Below are positions 1 to 9,003 of a stretch of 64,000 nt of DNA, one piece after another. The stretch is taken from positions 22,450 to 86,449 of the forward strand of contig CAVYQF010000020.1 of the NCBI GenBank assembly GCA_963770545.1, in the 5' to 3' direction. A model generated the notes under the pieces. It was not told the DNA's origin. It saw only the letters and a list, made by a program, of their open reading frames with translations, and did not search any database. This DNA is from RYN-230 sp963770545 (GTDB taxonomy: Bacteria > Actinomycetota > Actinomycetes > Streptosporangiales > Streptosporangiaceae). The position numbers and the translations under genes were made by a program. The stretch's first letter is position 1, and every line of letters begins with the position of its first letter.

Positions 1-1188
1 GACGCCGGTCCCGCCACTGCCCTGGATGCTCCAGGGCAGCAGCTTGGGCTTGTGGAACATGGCCTGGAACAGCGTCCGCTTCACGGCCAGCAGGGACAGG
101 CGGATCGACAGCAGCGCGGGCAGCAGCGTGAGGCCGGCCAGCAGGGTGACCGCGATCGCGATGGCAAACGGGATGCCGAGGTTGGAGTAGAAGGGGAAGC
201 TGGCCGCCAGCAGGGTCAGCACGGCCGCGATGACCGTGGCGGCCGAGAAGGTGATCGACTCGCCGACCCGGGTGACCGATTCGATCAGCGCCGTCCGCGC
301 GGCCGGCCGGGGACCGGCCAGGTCTGAGAGCACGGACCGGAACGTGCCCCGCTCGGGCGCCCCGTCCATGCCGGTTACGTCGTGGCCGGCCGCCCGCAGC
401 TCCTCGCGGACCCGGAAGACCAGGAACAGCCCGTAGTCCGTGCCGGCCCCGAGCACCAGGACGATCAGCAGGAACTGGGCCAGCGGTGACACCTGCAGGC
501 CGTGCTTGGCCGCCTCGGCTACCAGGGGGCCGGAGATGAGCACAGATATCAGGGCGGGCAGGACCGTAACGATGGCCAGCGTCAGCGACCGGAAGATGAG
601 CACGAGCAGCACGATGATGAAGATCAGCGACAGGTCCTGCACCTTGTTACCGGTGTTGCCCGACGCCTTCTGCTGGTCCACCTGAACGGCAATGCTGCCT
701 GCCAGGTGGACCCGCAGCCCGGCGGGCAGCCCGGCGCTGGCGATCTTCGCACGCATGCCGTTGATGAGGTTCTCTTGGTAGTTCTGGTTGCCGCTGTTGT
801 TAGCGGCGAGGGCGAGCAGCTGCACGGCCTCGCCATTGGCGGAACGGCCGACGTCGAGGACCTTCTGGATACCGGGCACGGAGCGCAACTGCGACTGCAG
901 GGAAGTCACGGCGCTGATGTCCGCGGCGGTCAGCGGACCGCTGGTGGTCGCCGCGATGACAGGCACCGGGAGCGAGTTCGCGCTGCCGAACGGCGCGGAC
1001 AGGTCGATCGCGTGCTGGCTCGGCGCGCTCGCGGGCAGGAACTTGGAGTTGTTGCTCTGCGTCACGCTCGACAGGGCCGGCAACTGCGTCACGGCCGCGA
1101 TCGCGCCGAATACCCAGACCAGCAGGACCAGCCAGCGAAGGCGGACGGCCCAACGGCCGATGGCACCGAAAATCGTGTCAACGTGCAT
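1..1188 (-). CDS. MMPL/RND-family transporter, N-terminal part (cut by window start)
   Basis: The 396 codons in the window run without a stop off the left edge, so the C-terminal part is missing. The protein starts MHVDTIFGAIGRW, has a first membrane helix at about residues 18-36, an extracytoplasmic domain to about residue 185, then a cluster of membrane helices. The segment GAGTDYGLFLVFRVREEL near residue 250 is the conserved MMPL transmembrane motif. MmpL proteins are proton-driven exporters of lipids, glycolipids or drugs in actinobacteria; the substrate cannot be told here. The ATG at 1188 is chosen because it gives the usual MMPL N-terminus. Its start overlaps by 11 bp the end of the upstream HATPase frame, an overlap that is probably a by-product of a frameshift in that gene. 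Confidence 0.93.
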   Translation of the reverse strand, partial: MHVDTIFGAIGRWAVRLRWLVLLVWVFGAIAAVTQLPALSSVTQSNNSKFLPASAPSQHAIDLSAPFGSANSLPVPVIAATTSGPLTAADISAVTSLQSQLRSVPGIQKVLDVGRSANGEAVQLLALAANNSGNQNYQENLINGMRAKIASAGLPAGLRVHLAGSIAVQVDQQKASGNTGNKVQDLSLIFIIVLLVLIFRSLTLAIVTVLPALISVLISGPLVAEAAKHGLQVSPLAQFLLIVLVLGAGTDYGLFLVFRVREELRAAGHDVTGMDGAPERGTFRSVLSDLAGPRPAARTALIESVTRVGESITFSAATVIAAVLTLLAASFPFYSNLGIPFAIAIAVTLLAGLTLLPALLSIRLSLLAVKRTLFQAMFHKPKLLPWSIQGSGGTGV

Positions 1189-1900
1189 GGGCAACGAGCC
1201 TATTGGTCGCCGCAGACAGGTCGGTGCGCGACCCTCGGGCCAGACGGTCTCTTTGTGCTGCGGCCCGAGGCCGTCCGTACCTCCGGCACGGACGGCTCTG
1301 GCTAGAAGATCTGGTCAAGGGCTCCGGTCGGACGGCCTCAGCAGGCGCAGAGGGCCCAGACGATCTTCCCGCCGAGTCCGGCCGGGCCGTCCAGGCCGGC
1401 CCGGCCGGCTCGTAGCAACCCCACTGCGCGCTGAGGGCCTCGACGAGCAGCAGCCCTCGCCCGGCCTCGGCGTCCAGCCCGGCGTCCTGGCGGACCGGCT
1501 GGCAATGACCGCCGTCCCAGACCTGGATCAGGACGCTGTGCCGGTCCGAGCTGAGCCAGAATCGCACTCGGGCGGCGCGGCGGGCCTGCCCCGCCTCGCG
1601 CAGCGGCCGGGCCAGCAAGGCTGAGGCGCGCACCGCGTTGGTGGTGAGCTCGGAGACCAGCAGTTCCACCGAGTCGGCGAAGGACCCCAGGCGCCATTCG
1701 CGCAGGACCTTCCTGGCCTGCAGCCGGGCGGACCGCACCGACGCGGGCACGGCCCGCAGTTCACGGTAGCTGCGCAGCGGCCAGTCATGCGTGCAGGCCA
1801 GTTCTGGGTGGGGCTGGAGCGCGGGCCCGGCGGAACGCCTGGCCACCCGTCGGGAGCTGGCGGATGGCCCGCTGCGCGTGTCAATCCCAGGGATGGTCAT
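1178..1900 (-). CDS. HATPase-domain (anti-sigma-like) ATP-binding protein, probably frameshifted near its C-terminus
   Basis: Residues about 50-180 look like the small HATPase_c_2 proteins common in actinomycetes: SVELLVSELTTNAVRAS is the N-box with the Mg-binding Asn, and VWDGGH and AGRGLLLVEALSAQWG correspond to the G1 and G2 regions. These proteins act as anti-sigma/anti-anti-sigma kinases in the cytosol. After WGCYEPAG the reading frame becomes Arg/Ser/Pro-rich and unlike the family, while another minus-strand frame of the same DNA reads GGKIVWALCAC and stops at 1338, which matches the usual family ending (GGKxVWA). I infer a one-base loss (or two-base gain) at about 1370-1410, extending the protein from about 187 to 240 residues and into the MMPL start. 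A sequencing error is the alternative. Confidence 0.75.
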   Translation of the reverse strand: MTIPGIDTRSGPSASSRRVARRSAGPALQPHPELACTHDWPLRSYRELRAVPASVRSARLQARKVLREWRLGSFADSVELLVSELTTNAVRASALLARPLREAGQARRAARVRFWLSSDRHSVLIQVWDGGHCQPVRQDAGLDAEAGRGLLLVEALSAQWGCYEPAGPAWTARPDSAGRSSGPSAPAEAVRPEPLTRSSSQSRPCRRYGRPRAAAQRDRLARGSRTDLSAATNRLVAHAR

Positions 1901-2029
1901 TGCTGCGCGAACCCTCCGATCCGCTGGAGGCGCGGGGCACCTCGGCAGCAGCCGACCTCACCGGCTGAGCGGGAATTGAGTGGTCACGGTGCCAGTCAAA
2001 CCTCACGAAATACTCTTAATCGGGACGCA

Positions 2030-2063
2030 ATGGCTCACCGATGGCTCACCACGCAGGTACGCT
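2030..2063 (+). promoter_or_regulatory. SARP-type direct repeat and -10 region upstream of the SARP gene
   Basis: ATGGCTCACC occurs twice, at 2030-2039 and 2041-2050, exactly 11 bp apart, and a candidate -10 (TACGCT, 2058-2063) follows seven bases later. SARP activators are known to bind direct repeats phased by 11 bp, placed just upstream of the -10. The site is about 80 bp before the SARP start codon, so self-regulation is a reasonable inference. Confidence 0.45.
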
Positions 2064-2144
2064 GCGGTCGTGTCGGCGGTGTTTACCCCGATCCGCTGAC
2101 GCCGCCACCACAGCGCGCAGCTGGCCGGGAAGAGGTGCGGGGGC

Positions 2145-4991
2145 GTGGACTTCGGGCTGCTCGGGCCGCTGGTGGTTCGGGATGGCGCCCGGCATGTATC
2201 CGTGTCGGCGCCCCGGCAGCGTGTGTTGCTGGCCGCGCTGCTGCTGAACGCCGGCCGGGTGCTCAGCCTGGATGCCCTGGGCGAGACGCTGTGGGAAGGC
2301 CAGCTGCCCGCCGGTGCGCGGGGTGCGCTGCACAGTGCCGTTCAGCGGCTGCGCTCGACGCTGGGTCCATCCGGCGCCGACCTGGTCGAGACCCGGCCGC
2401 CTGGTTACCTGATCAAGGTCGGCGACAGCGAGTTCGATGTCCGTGAGTTCGGTGTGCTCGCCGCGCGCGGCCATGCGGCCGCCGGGGCCGGAGCCTGGGG
2501 GCAGGCGGCCGGCCTGCTGCGCGAGGCCCTCGGGCTGTGGCGGGGTGAGCCCCTCGCCGATGTGCCCTCACAGCTCTTGCGCGACCGTGAGGTGCCCGCT
2601 CTCGAAGACCAGCGGCTGCAAGCGCTGGTCGCGCGGATCGACGCCGATCTGCACCTGGGGCGGCACCGGGAGGTCGTGGCAGAACTGCGCCAGCTGGTCG
2701 TAGCTCATCCCTTGCAGGAGCAATTCCACGCGCAGCTGATGCTGAGCCTGTACCGCAGCGGGCGCCAGGCCGACGCCCTGGCCGCCTACCAGGACGCGCG
2801 GCGCGTGGTGGCCGACGAGCTCGGCATTGATCCCAGTCCCGAGCTCCGGCTGCTGCATCAGCGGATCCTGACCGCCGACGACGGCCTCCTGCCCCCGCCG
2901 GACGTCTCGCCGTCGGACTCCGCGCCGGTGACGCCCGGTCCGGCAGCTGAGGGCGGGAGCGACCCGGTGGGCCTGCCGCGTGTGGTGCCCAGGCACCTGC
3001 CCGCGGCGACGCGGCATTTCGCCGGCCGGGCCGGGGCGCTCAAGGCGCTCACCGAGCTGGCCGCCGAGGCGGCCGAGACGAGCCAGGCCACGGTGATCTC
3101 GGTCATCGACGGGACGGCCGGGATCGGCAAGACCACGCTGGCCCTGCATTTCGCGCACCAGGCCGCCGGCCGGTTCCCGGATGGGCAGCTGTATGTGAAC
3201 CTGCGCGGTTTCGACCCGGCCGGATCGCCGGTGACCCCGGAGGAGGCGCTCAGGCTCCTTCTGGACGCCTTGTCCGTGCCCGCGGGGCGGATCCCGGCCG
3301 GGCTGGACGCGCAGGCGGGGCTGTACCGCAGCCTGCTGGCGGGCCAGCGGCTGCTGGTGCTGCTGGATAACGCCCGGGACGTCGATCAGGTCCGCCCGCT
3401 CCTGCCGGCCAGCCCCGGCTGCCTGGTCATCGTGACCAGCCGCAACCAGCTCACCAGCCTGGTCGCCGCGGAGGGCGCGTCCCCGCTCACCCTGGATGTG
3501 CTCACCGACGGCGAGGCGCATGAACTGCTGACCCGGCGCCTGGGTGCGCAGCGGATCGCTGATGACCCGGGCGCCGCCGACGAGCTGATCCAGCAGTGCG
3601 CGCGGCTGCCCCTGGCGCTGAGCATCGCTGCCGCCCGCAGCGCCAGCCAGCCCGGGCTCTCGCTCGCGGCCCTGACCGCCGACCTGGACGACGCTCGCGG
3701 GCGGCTGGACGCACTGGACACCGGGCACCAGGCCACGAACGCCCGGGCCGTCCTGTCCTGGTCCTACCAGCAGCTCGATCCGGCCACCGCGCGGCTGTTC
3801 CGGCTGCTCGGGCTGCGTGCCGGCCCCGACGTCAGCGCGGCCGCCGCGGCCAGCCTGGCCGGCCTGTCCATGGACGAGGCCCGCCGCGGGCTGGCCGAGC
3901 TGACCCGGGCGAACCTGCTGACCGAGCACGTCCCTGGCCGGTTCTCCTGCCATGACCTGCTCCGCTCCTACGCCGCCGACCTCACGGAGGCGACCGACAG
4001 CGAGGCCGAGCGGCGCGCGGCCACCGGCCGGATGCTCGATCATTACCTGCGCACCGCGCACCGCGCCGCGCTGCGGTTGCACCCCACCCGCAGGCAGATC
4101 ACGCTGGCCCCGCCCGAGCCCGGCGCCGAGCCCGAGGACATCGGCGATGCCGCGGCGGCCCAGGCCTGGTTCGACGCCGAGCTCCAGGTCCTCATGGCCG
4201 CCGCCGCGCGGGCCCTGGAGACAGGCTTCGATGCCCAGGTATGGCAGATCGCCTGGGCCCTGTTCCGGTTCCTGGAGATACGGGGCCGCTGGCACGACTG
4301 GATGGCCATCGAGCAGTACGCCCTCGCCGCCACGCGGCGGCTGGGCGACCGGTCGGCCCAGGCCCTGGCCCACCAGCGGTTCGGCTCGGCCTGCGGGAGG
4401 CTCGGTAATTACGAGGAGGCCTACGCCCATCTGGACCGGGCCCTGAGCATCCATACCGAGCTCGGGGACCACGCCGGGCAGGCGTACGTGCACAACGCGC
4501 TGGCCATCTTGCTCGACAGCCAGGGCCGCACCAGCGAGGCCCTGGAGCAGGCTCAGCAGGCCCTGGATTCCTACACCGCCGCCGACCACGCGAACGGCCG
4601 GGCCGTGGCCCTCAATTCGGTGGCCTGGTTCCACGCCATGCTCGGGAACCACCCAGAAGCGCTCAGCTACGCCGGCCAGTCGCTCGAGGTGTCCCGCGAG
4701 ATCGGCAGCGAGGATGGGATGGCCGCGGCGCTGGACAGTCTCGGGTACGCCCACCAGCATCTCGGACGTCACGCCGAAGCGATCCGGTGTTACCAGCAGG
4801 CGCTCGATCTGCATCTGGAGATCAGCGGTAACTGGGGCGCGGCCGAGACGCTCGGGCACCTCGGGGACGCGCGGTATGCCGCCGGGGATGTGGAGGGGGC
4901 CCGGGTGGATTGGGAGGAGTCACTCGTGATCCTGGAAGACCTCAGCCACCCGGACGCCGCCCAGATCCGCGCCAAGCTCAGCAGGCTTTAG
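2145..4991 (+). CDS. AfsR/SARP-family regulator: SARP-BTAD-NB-ARC-TPR, 948 aa
   Basis: Domains in order: an OmpR-like winged helix (residues about 1-95, beginning DFGLLGPLVVRDGARHVSVSAPRQR), a bacterial transcriptional activation domain (about 100-245, with EQFHAQLMLSLYRSGRQADAL), an NB-ARC/STAND ATPase (about 285-560, P-loop GTAGIGKTT at about 323 and LLVLLDNARD as the Walker B region), then a C-terminal TPR array (about 740-930). This is the full AfsR layout: a transcriptional activator of secondary metabolism or development whose ATPase and TPR parts sense ligand or partner. The GTG at 2145 is preceded by GGAAGAGG. No biosynthetic cluster lies next to it, so its targets are unknown beyond possible control of its own promoter. 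Confidence 0.93.
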   Translation: MDFGLLGPLVVRDGARHVSVSAPRQRVLLAALLLNAGRVLSLDALGETLWEGQLPAGARGALHSAVQRLRSTLGPSGADLVETRPPGYLIKVGDSEFDVREFGVLAARGHAAAGAGAWGQAAGLLREALGLWRGEPLADVPSQLLRDREVPALEDQRLQALVARIDADLHLGRHREVVAELRQLVVAHPLQEQFHAQLMLSLYRSGRQADALAAYQDARRVVADELGIDPSPELRLLHQRILTADDGLLPPPDVSPSDSAPVTPGPAAEGGSDPVGLPRVVPRHLPAATRHFAGRAGALKALTELAAEAAETSQATVISVIDGTAGIGKTTLALHFAHQAAGRFPDGQLYVNLRGFDPAGSPVTPEEALRLLLDALSVPAGRIPAGLDAQAGLYRSLLAGQRLLVLLDNARDVDQVRPLLPASPGCLVIVTSRNQLTSLVAAEGASPLTLDVLTDGEAHELLTRRLGAQRIADDPGAADELIQQCARLPLALSIAAARSASQPGLSLAALTADLDDARGRLDALDTGHQATNARAVLSWSYQQLDPATARLFRLLGLRAGPDVSAAAAASLAGLSMDEARRGLAELTRANLLTEHVPGRFSCHDLLRSYAADLTEATDSEAERRAATGRMLDHYLRTAHRAALRLHPTRRQITLAPPEPGAEPEDIGDAAAAQAWFDAELQVLMAAAARALETGFDAQVWQIAWALFRFLEIRGRWHDWMAIEQYALAATRRLGDRSAQALAHQRFGSACGRLGNYEEAYAHLDRALSIHTELGDHAGQAYVHNALAILLDSQGRTSEALEQAQQALDSYTAADHANGRAVALNSVAWFHAMLGNHPEALSYAGQSLEVSREIGSEDGMAAALDSLGYAHQHLGRHAEAIRCYQQALDLHLEISGNWGAAETLGHLGDARYAAGDVEGARVDWEESLVILEDLSHPDAAQIRAKLSRL

Positions 4992-5125
4992 TGCCGGCCC
5001 GGATGGCGGGGCCGGGGCCTGGCTCCGGGTCAGCTACCGCCTGCTGCGGACGGCCTGGGGACACTGGCCAGCCTGGCCTGGCCTGTCGCATGATGGCATT
5101 AGGCCAGGCGGAGGAGGTTCCAGCC

Positions 5126-5596
5126 ATGCAGCCAGACGTCCGGGTTCGCCGGGTGTACGAGGAGCCTGAACCCCAGGACGGAAGGCGCGTGCTGGTGGAC
5201 CGGCTCTGGCCGCGCGGCCTCCGTAAAGACGCGGCGCGGTTCGACGAATGGGCGAAGGATGTGGCGCCGTCCAGTGAGCTTCGCACCTGGTACGGGCATG
5301 ACCCGGAGAAGTTCGGCGAGTTCTGCCGCCGCTACACGGCCGAGCTGGCGCAGGGCACGTCCCGGGCCGCACTGGATCACCTGGCCGCCCTGACGGCCGC
5401 GGGTCCCGTCACGCTGCTCACCGCCACCCGGGATGTCAGCCACAGCGAGGCCGTGGTCCTCGCCCAGCTGCTCCGGCGGCAGCCTGCCGGTGAGCCGGCC
5501 GAGGGTGGCGAGGCCGCCTGCTACGCGCACCTGGTCTGCCCCGAATGCGGCGCCATGACCACCGAAGGCCACCGCCCCGAATGCTCCTCGGCCTAA
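5126..5596 (+). CDS. DUF488 family protein with Cys-rich tail
   Basis: The protein (156 aa) has the DUF488 signature: VRRVYEEPEPQDGRRVLVDRLWPRGL at the N-terminus, then WYGHDPEKFGEFCRRYTAEL and a VTLLTATRD strand. The biochemical role of DUF488 is not established. ATG 5126 follows an excellent site, GGAGGAGG, and gives the family start. The family body ends near residue 125; after it there is an extra tail with the pattern CPECGAMTTEGHRPEC, which could bind a metal ion. It stands alone about 130 bp after the SARP gene and converges with the DUF885 gene. Confidence 0.88.
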   Translation: MQPDVRVRRVYEEPEPQDGRRVLVDRLWPRGLRKDAARFDEWAKDVAPSSELRTWYGHDPEKFGEFCRRYTAELAQGTSRAALDHLAALTAAGPVTLLTATRDVSHSEAVVLAQLLRRQPAGEPAEGGEAACYAHLVCPECGAMTTEGHRPECSSA

Positions 5597-5644
5597 CCGC
5601 TAACCCGGCGCGGCCCGGCCCGGACTAGGCCGGCGCGGCCCGGG

Positions 5645-7360
5645 CTAGGTGAGCAGCAGGGAACGCAGGTGCCGTACTGCTGGGGAGCCGTGGGCCAGTA
5701 GCTCGTCGTGCCTGCGGCACTCACTCCACTCCGGGCGGTGCGCCCGCAGCCGGGCGGCGAGATCACTGACCTCGGTATAGCCCACGTAGTACGTGGACAG
5801 CTGGGCGGAGGTGAGCAGGGCCCGGCGCCATTTACCAGCCGCTTCACCGTCTTCCTGGAAGCCGCGCCCGGTCATCAGGGCCATGGCCTCGGCTTCCGGC
5901 CACCCCATGCAGTGCACCCGGACATCCAGAATTGTGTTGATGATCATGCGCAACCGCATCTTGAGCTGCTGCATCCGGACCGCTTCGGGGTTTCCCTCGC
6001 CGGGGTAACCGTGCCCGGCCATCAGTTCCTCGGCGTACACCGCCCAGCCCTCGACGAACGAGCCGGACCAGAAGGCGGCGCGGACCGCTGTGCCCCCCGC
6101 GAACCGGCGGGCGTGCCCCAGCTGCAGAACGTGCCCGGGCATCGCCTCATGCACCATGAGGTTCTGCACCATGTGCCGGTTGTACTCGCGGTAGAACGAC
6201 CGGACCCGGTCAGCGGTCCAGTCCCGGGGCGTCGGCGACACCGCGACGAAGGTAGCCATCTCCGCGGTCTCCAGCGGCCCGGGCGGGTCGCAGTAGGCGA
6301 TCGCCACCCCGCGGTCGATCTCCGGCATCTCGATCACGTCCACCGGGTCGCTGTACGCGGTTACGATCGCATGCTCTCTCACAAACGCCCGCTGGGCGTC
6401 GTACGCCCGCCGGACCAGGCCGAGGATCGTGGTGTCATCGGGCGCGTCCGCAGCCAGTGAGTCGAGCACCTGGCGCACGAGTTCCCCGCGCCCGCCACCC
6501 TCACCACCCGGGGAACGGCCATCCCCTGCCCCCAGCCCCAGCCGGCCCGCGGTCTCGGTGATCTGCCCGGTCGCCTCGTCCAGGTCGGCTTCAGCCCGGG
6601 CCAGGAGCTCCCCCGGCGAACCATCCGATTCCAGGGTCAGCTGGAGCTTGCGCGCGAACAGCTCCGGCCCGATCCGCGGATCCCGGAAGCCGGCCCCCTG
6701 GGCGGCGCCGCCTGGGGAGCCGTCGGCCAGCCGCTGCTCTAGCCAGCGGCGATGCTCCGCAATCGCGTCCAGCGCCGCGGCCCGCCCGGCCGCCAGGTCT
6801 CCCGGCACCAGCTCGTCTGGTACCCCGCTGAGCGAGTGGTCCAGTTCCGTCCCGATCAGGTGCTCGGTTCCCGCGAACTGGCTGAGCGCCGTCTCCAGGT
6901 GCACCCTCGGCAACTGGCCGGCCGCCGCGGAACGCGCCGCGGCCAGCGCTTCCGGGACAGCGCCCAGCCGCTCCGCCACGCTGCGCAGCCGGTGCGGCAG
7001 CGGTGCGAAGTCCCGGGCCAGCAGCAGGTAGATGGCCCGTCCCGGGTTGGCGAGCATCGGATTCCACTCGTGCTCGCGCAGCTCAGCCGTGACGAACCGG
7101 CACAGCTCCAGCTGGTTGGCCAGGATCCGCGCGTCCACCCGGTACTGCGCCGACAGCCGGTCCTGGTCGATCCGCTGCACGTCAGCCAGCCGGTCCCCGC
7201 ACCACCGGGCCAGCTCGTCGTGGTACTCAGCGGTGCCGATCGTCAGCCGGCCGTCGTGAGCATGGTCGCCCAGCAGGGTGGCCTGCTCCGGCTGGCGCTC
7301 CAGCATGCCGTCCACGGTGGACCGGGCCAGTGCGGCGAAACCATCGTCAGCGTCAGACAT
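5645..7360 (-). CDS. DUF885 domain protein, predicted zinc metallopeptidase
   Basis: This 571-residue protein matches the DUF885 family, which is related to gluzincin peptidases. The motif HEAMPGHVLQLGHA at about residue 400 supplies the HExxPGH zinc-binding pair, and a downstream WAVYAEELM segment supplies the third glutamate region. The protein has no signal peptide or membrane helix and should be cytosolic. I take ATG 7360 (MSDADDGFAALARSTVDGMLERQPEQATLLGDH), the usual family N-terminus, although the frame stays open to 7417; no strong ribosome site marks either start. A glycine/proline-rich insertion lies near residues 275-300. Confidence 0.88.
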   Translation of the reverse strand: MSDADDGFAALARSTVDGMLERQPEQATLLGDHAHDGRLTIGTAEYHDELARWCGDRLADVQRIDQDRLSAQYRVDARILANQLELCRFVTAELREHEWNPMLANPGRAIYLLLARDFAPLPHRLRSVAERLGAVPEALAAARSAAAGQLPRVHLETALSQFAGTEHLIGTELDHSLSGVPDELVPGDLAAGRAAALDAIAEHRRWLEQRLADGSPGGAAQGAGFRDPRIGPELFARKLQLTLESDGSPGELLARAEADLDEATGQITETAGRLGLGAGDGRSPGGEGGGRGELVRQVLDSLAADAPDDTTILGLVRRAYDAQRAFVREHAIVTAYSDPVDVIEMPEIDRGVAIAYCDPPGPLETAEMATFVAVSPTPRDWTADRVRSFYREYNRHMVQNLMVHEAMPGHVLQLGHARRFAGGTAVRAAFWSGSFVEGWAVYAEELMAGHGYPGEGNPEAVRMQQLKMRLRMIINTILDVRVHCMGWPEAEAMALMTGRGFQEDGEAAGKWRRALLTSAQLSTYYVGYTEVSDLAARLRAHRPEWSECRRHDELLAHGSPAVRHLRSLLLT

Positions 7361-7436
7361 GAGCCGACTATAGAGACCCATGGGGACGGGAATCGCCGGC
7401 AATGTGACTGGAGACACGAGTCCGCCAGGTGCGCGG

Positions 7437-8303
7437 CTATCTGCTTTGCCAGCTCGCGGGTTTGCGGGCGGCCTCGTAGATGGCCTCCACCTGATCGGGC
7501 GGCAGCGCAGGCGGCTGTCTGAGTAACCAGTGGCGCAGCACCCGGGGTGCGGGGAGCACGGCGACGTCGGCCGGGCCGCCGCCGCGGACCCTCACCTGGC
7601 GGGCGCCAACGAACACGATCGCTGACCGGACCGGCACCTGGAGGCCGGTGGCGCGGTGCAGCAGCCGGGCGGCCCGGTCGGCCTCGTGCCGCGCTTTGCG
7701 GAGGTAATCGACGGGCTTCCCGCCGACGGTCAGTCCGTATTCGCCGACCCAGACCGCCGCGGCGGTGGTCTTGGTATTCACGGTCACCACCCCGAACGGG
7801 CCGATCACGACATGATCGATGTCCGCGCCGCGCTGGCCGACCGGCACGGCGTGCAGGACATGCCAGCGGTGGCGGGTGGCCCAGCTGTCGAGCTGACGGC
7901 CGACGGTGCGCTCGCCGCGGGCCCCGGCCGCGAACTGCTGGGCTGAGGTGCGGATGCCGAGCATGGCGGCTGCACCGGTCAGCAGCGGATGCTCACGACG
8001 CAGAGCCCGGGCCCGGGCGCTGGCCGAGGCGCCCGGCACGTTGCGGGCCAGGTCGTCCGGTTCCGGGTCACGGACTACCCCGTGTACCGCGGGAGGGAGA
8101 GCCGACTCGCTGATGTGCCCGTCGCGCACCAGCCGCTGGCATTCGGCGCCGACTGCCGCCCAGAATTCATCATGCCGGTCCGGCCGGCTGAGATGGGACC
8201 GGCCAGTGCGGGGGTCGAACCAGCCGACCGGGTCATGGTCCGCGGAGACGTAGATGCGTAACTGGCCGTAACGCCGCCAGACCCGCGAATTGAGTGGGGG
8301 CAT
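7437..8303 (-). CDS. NERD (nuclease-related) domain protein
   Basis: The 288-residue protein carries a NERD domain at about residues 130-215: GARGERTVGRQLD, then GADIDHVVIGPFGVVTVNTKT, with the Glu, Asp and Lys positions of the nuclease-like fold present. NERD domains resemble archaeal Holliday-junction resolvases and restriction nucleases and are presumed to act on DNA, but the role is unproven. The N-terminal part is a basic region that I do not recognise. A GAGGCG ribosome site precedes ATG 8303. It lies upstream of and opposite to nothing with an obvious functional link. Confidence 0.85.
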   Translation of the reverse strand: MPPLNSRVWRRYGQLRIYVSADHDPVGWFDPRTGRSHLSRPDRHDEFWAAVGAECQRLVRDGHISESALPPAVHGVVRDPEPDDLARNVPGASASARARALRREHPLLTGAAAMLGIRTSAQQFAAGARGERTVGRQLDSWATRHRWHVLHAVPVGQRGADIDHVVIGPFGVVTVNTKTTAAAVWVGEYGLTVGGKPVDYLRKARHEADRAARLLHRATGLQVPVRSAIVFVGARQVRVRGGGPADVAVLPAPRVLRHWLLRQPPALPPDQVEAIYEAARKPASWQSR

Positions 8304-8390
8304 GCATGCGCCTCGTAAGCGGATATCTACTGTCAGTGGAATAGTAAAACCCCTGGCCCGGTGAGGCTAGATGAGGAGCGCGCGAGCCGG

Positions 8391-8427
8391 TGGGGTGGCT
8401 GCCCGCCCTCGTTAGGCAGCCACCCCA
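8391..8427 (-). terminator. Hairpin terminator for the 9371-8434 gene pair
   Basis: A perfect 13-bp stem, TGGGGTGGCTGCC (8391-8403) with its complement at 8415-8427 and an 11-nt loop, begins seven bases beyond the stop codon of the 8434 gene. No T-run follows, as is common for terminators in high-GC actinobacteria. Confidence 0.7.
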
Positions 8428-8433
8428 ACCGGG

Positions 8434-9003
8434 CTACGGCGCGGACGGGAGGCTCACGCAGCGGGGCACGGGCCCGGTGATGATCCCCCCTGCGCCCAGC
8501 GCTGTGCCGTGGCGCGGGTTACCGGTGAAGGCCAGGATCATCGTGTCACCGGCGGGGATGCCGCCCGGGCCCACCTTGACCGTGACGGAGCGGTGCCCAT
8601 TCGCGTTCACCCCGGTCGCGACCGACACGCTCGGGTGCGGGACCGGCCGGGGGCGCGGCAGCGACGTGCTCGGCGGGCAGCCCGGCCGCACCGGGACCAC
8701 CCTGACCCGGGCGCCCATGGCATGCAGGGTCACATTGGCACCGGCCACGCCGGACGCGCGGTAGACCGCCACCGTTACCGTGCCGTCGTCATGCCGGGTC
8801 ACCGAGTACGCGGCCAGGGCGGGGGTACTGCCCAGCGCCATCACCCCGGCGGTGACAGCGGCCGCCGCGCCGGCCGCGCCGGTGACCAGCCACACCGGCC
8901 GCCAGACCCGGCGGCGGGCTGGTGCTGGGCGCTGCGGGGCCCGCAGGTGGTGCCCGTGCTCAGTGATCAGCTGCTCGTACAGCTGATCTTCGAATCTCGT
9001 CAT
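8434..9003 (-). CDS. Single-pass membrane protein coupled to a sigma-like gene, anti-sigma position
   Basis: The 189-residue protein has a cytosolic N-terminus (MTRFEDQLYEQLITEHG), basic residues, one membrane helix at about residues 38-62 (LVTGAAGAAAAVTAGVMALG) and an extracytoplasmic C-terminal domain of about 125 residues with beta-like strands. Its start overlaps the stop of the sigma-like gene by ATGA, so translation is coupled. Position and topology fit an anti-sigma factor, but the zinc-binding HxxxCxxC motif of the ZAS family is absent, so the function is inferred from context only. The extracytoplasmic domain is not recognised. Confidence 0.75.
   Translation of the reverse strand: MTRFEDQLYEQLITEHGHHLRAPQRPAPARRRVWRPVWLVTGAAGAAAAVTAGVMALGSTPALAAYSVTRHDDGTVTVAVYRASGVAGANVTLHAMGARVRVVPVRPGCPPSTSLPRPRPVPHPSVSVATGVNANGHRSVTVKVGPGGIPAGDTMILAFTGNPRHGTALGAGGIITGPVPRCVSLPSAP

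Noticed and set aside
2568..4859. A 763-codon minus-strand frame opposite the SARP gene
   Set aside because: It is a complement-frame shadow produced by high GC; the plus frame has clear SARP, NB-ARC and TPR domains, and the minus translation resembles no family.
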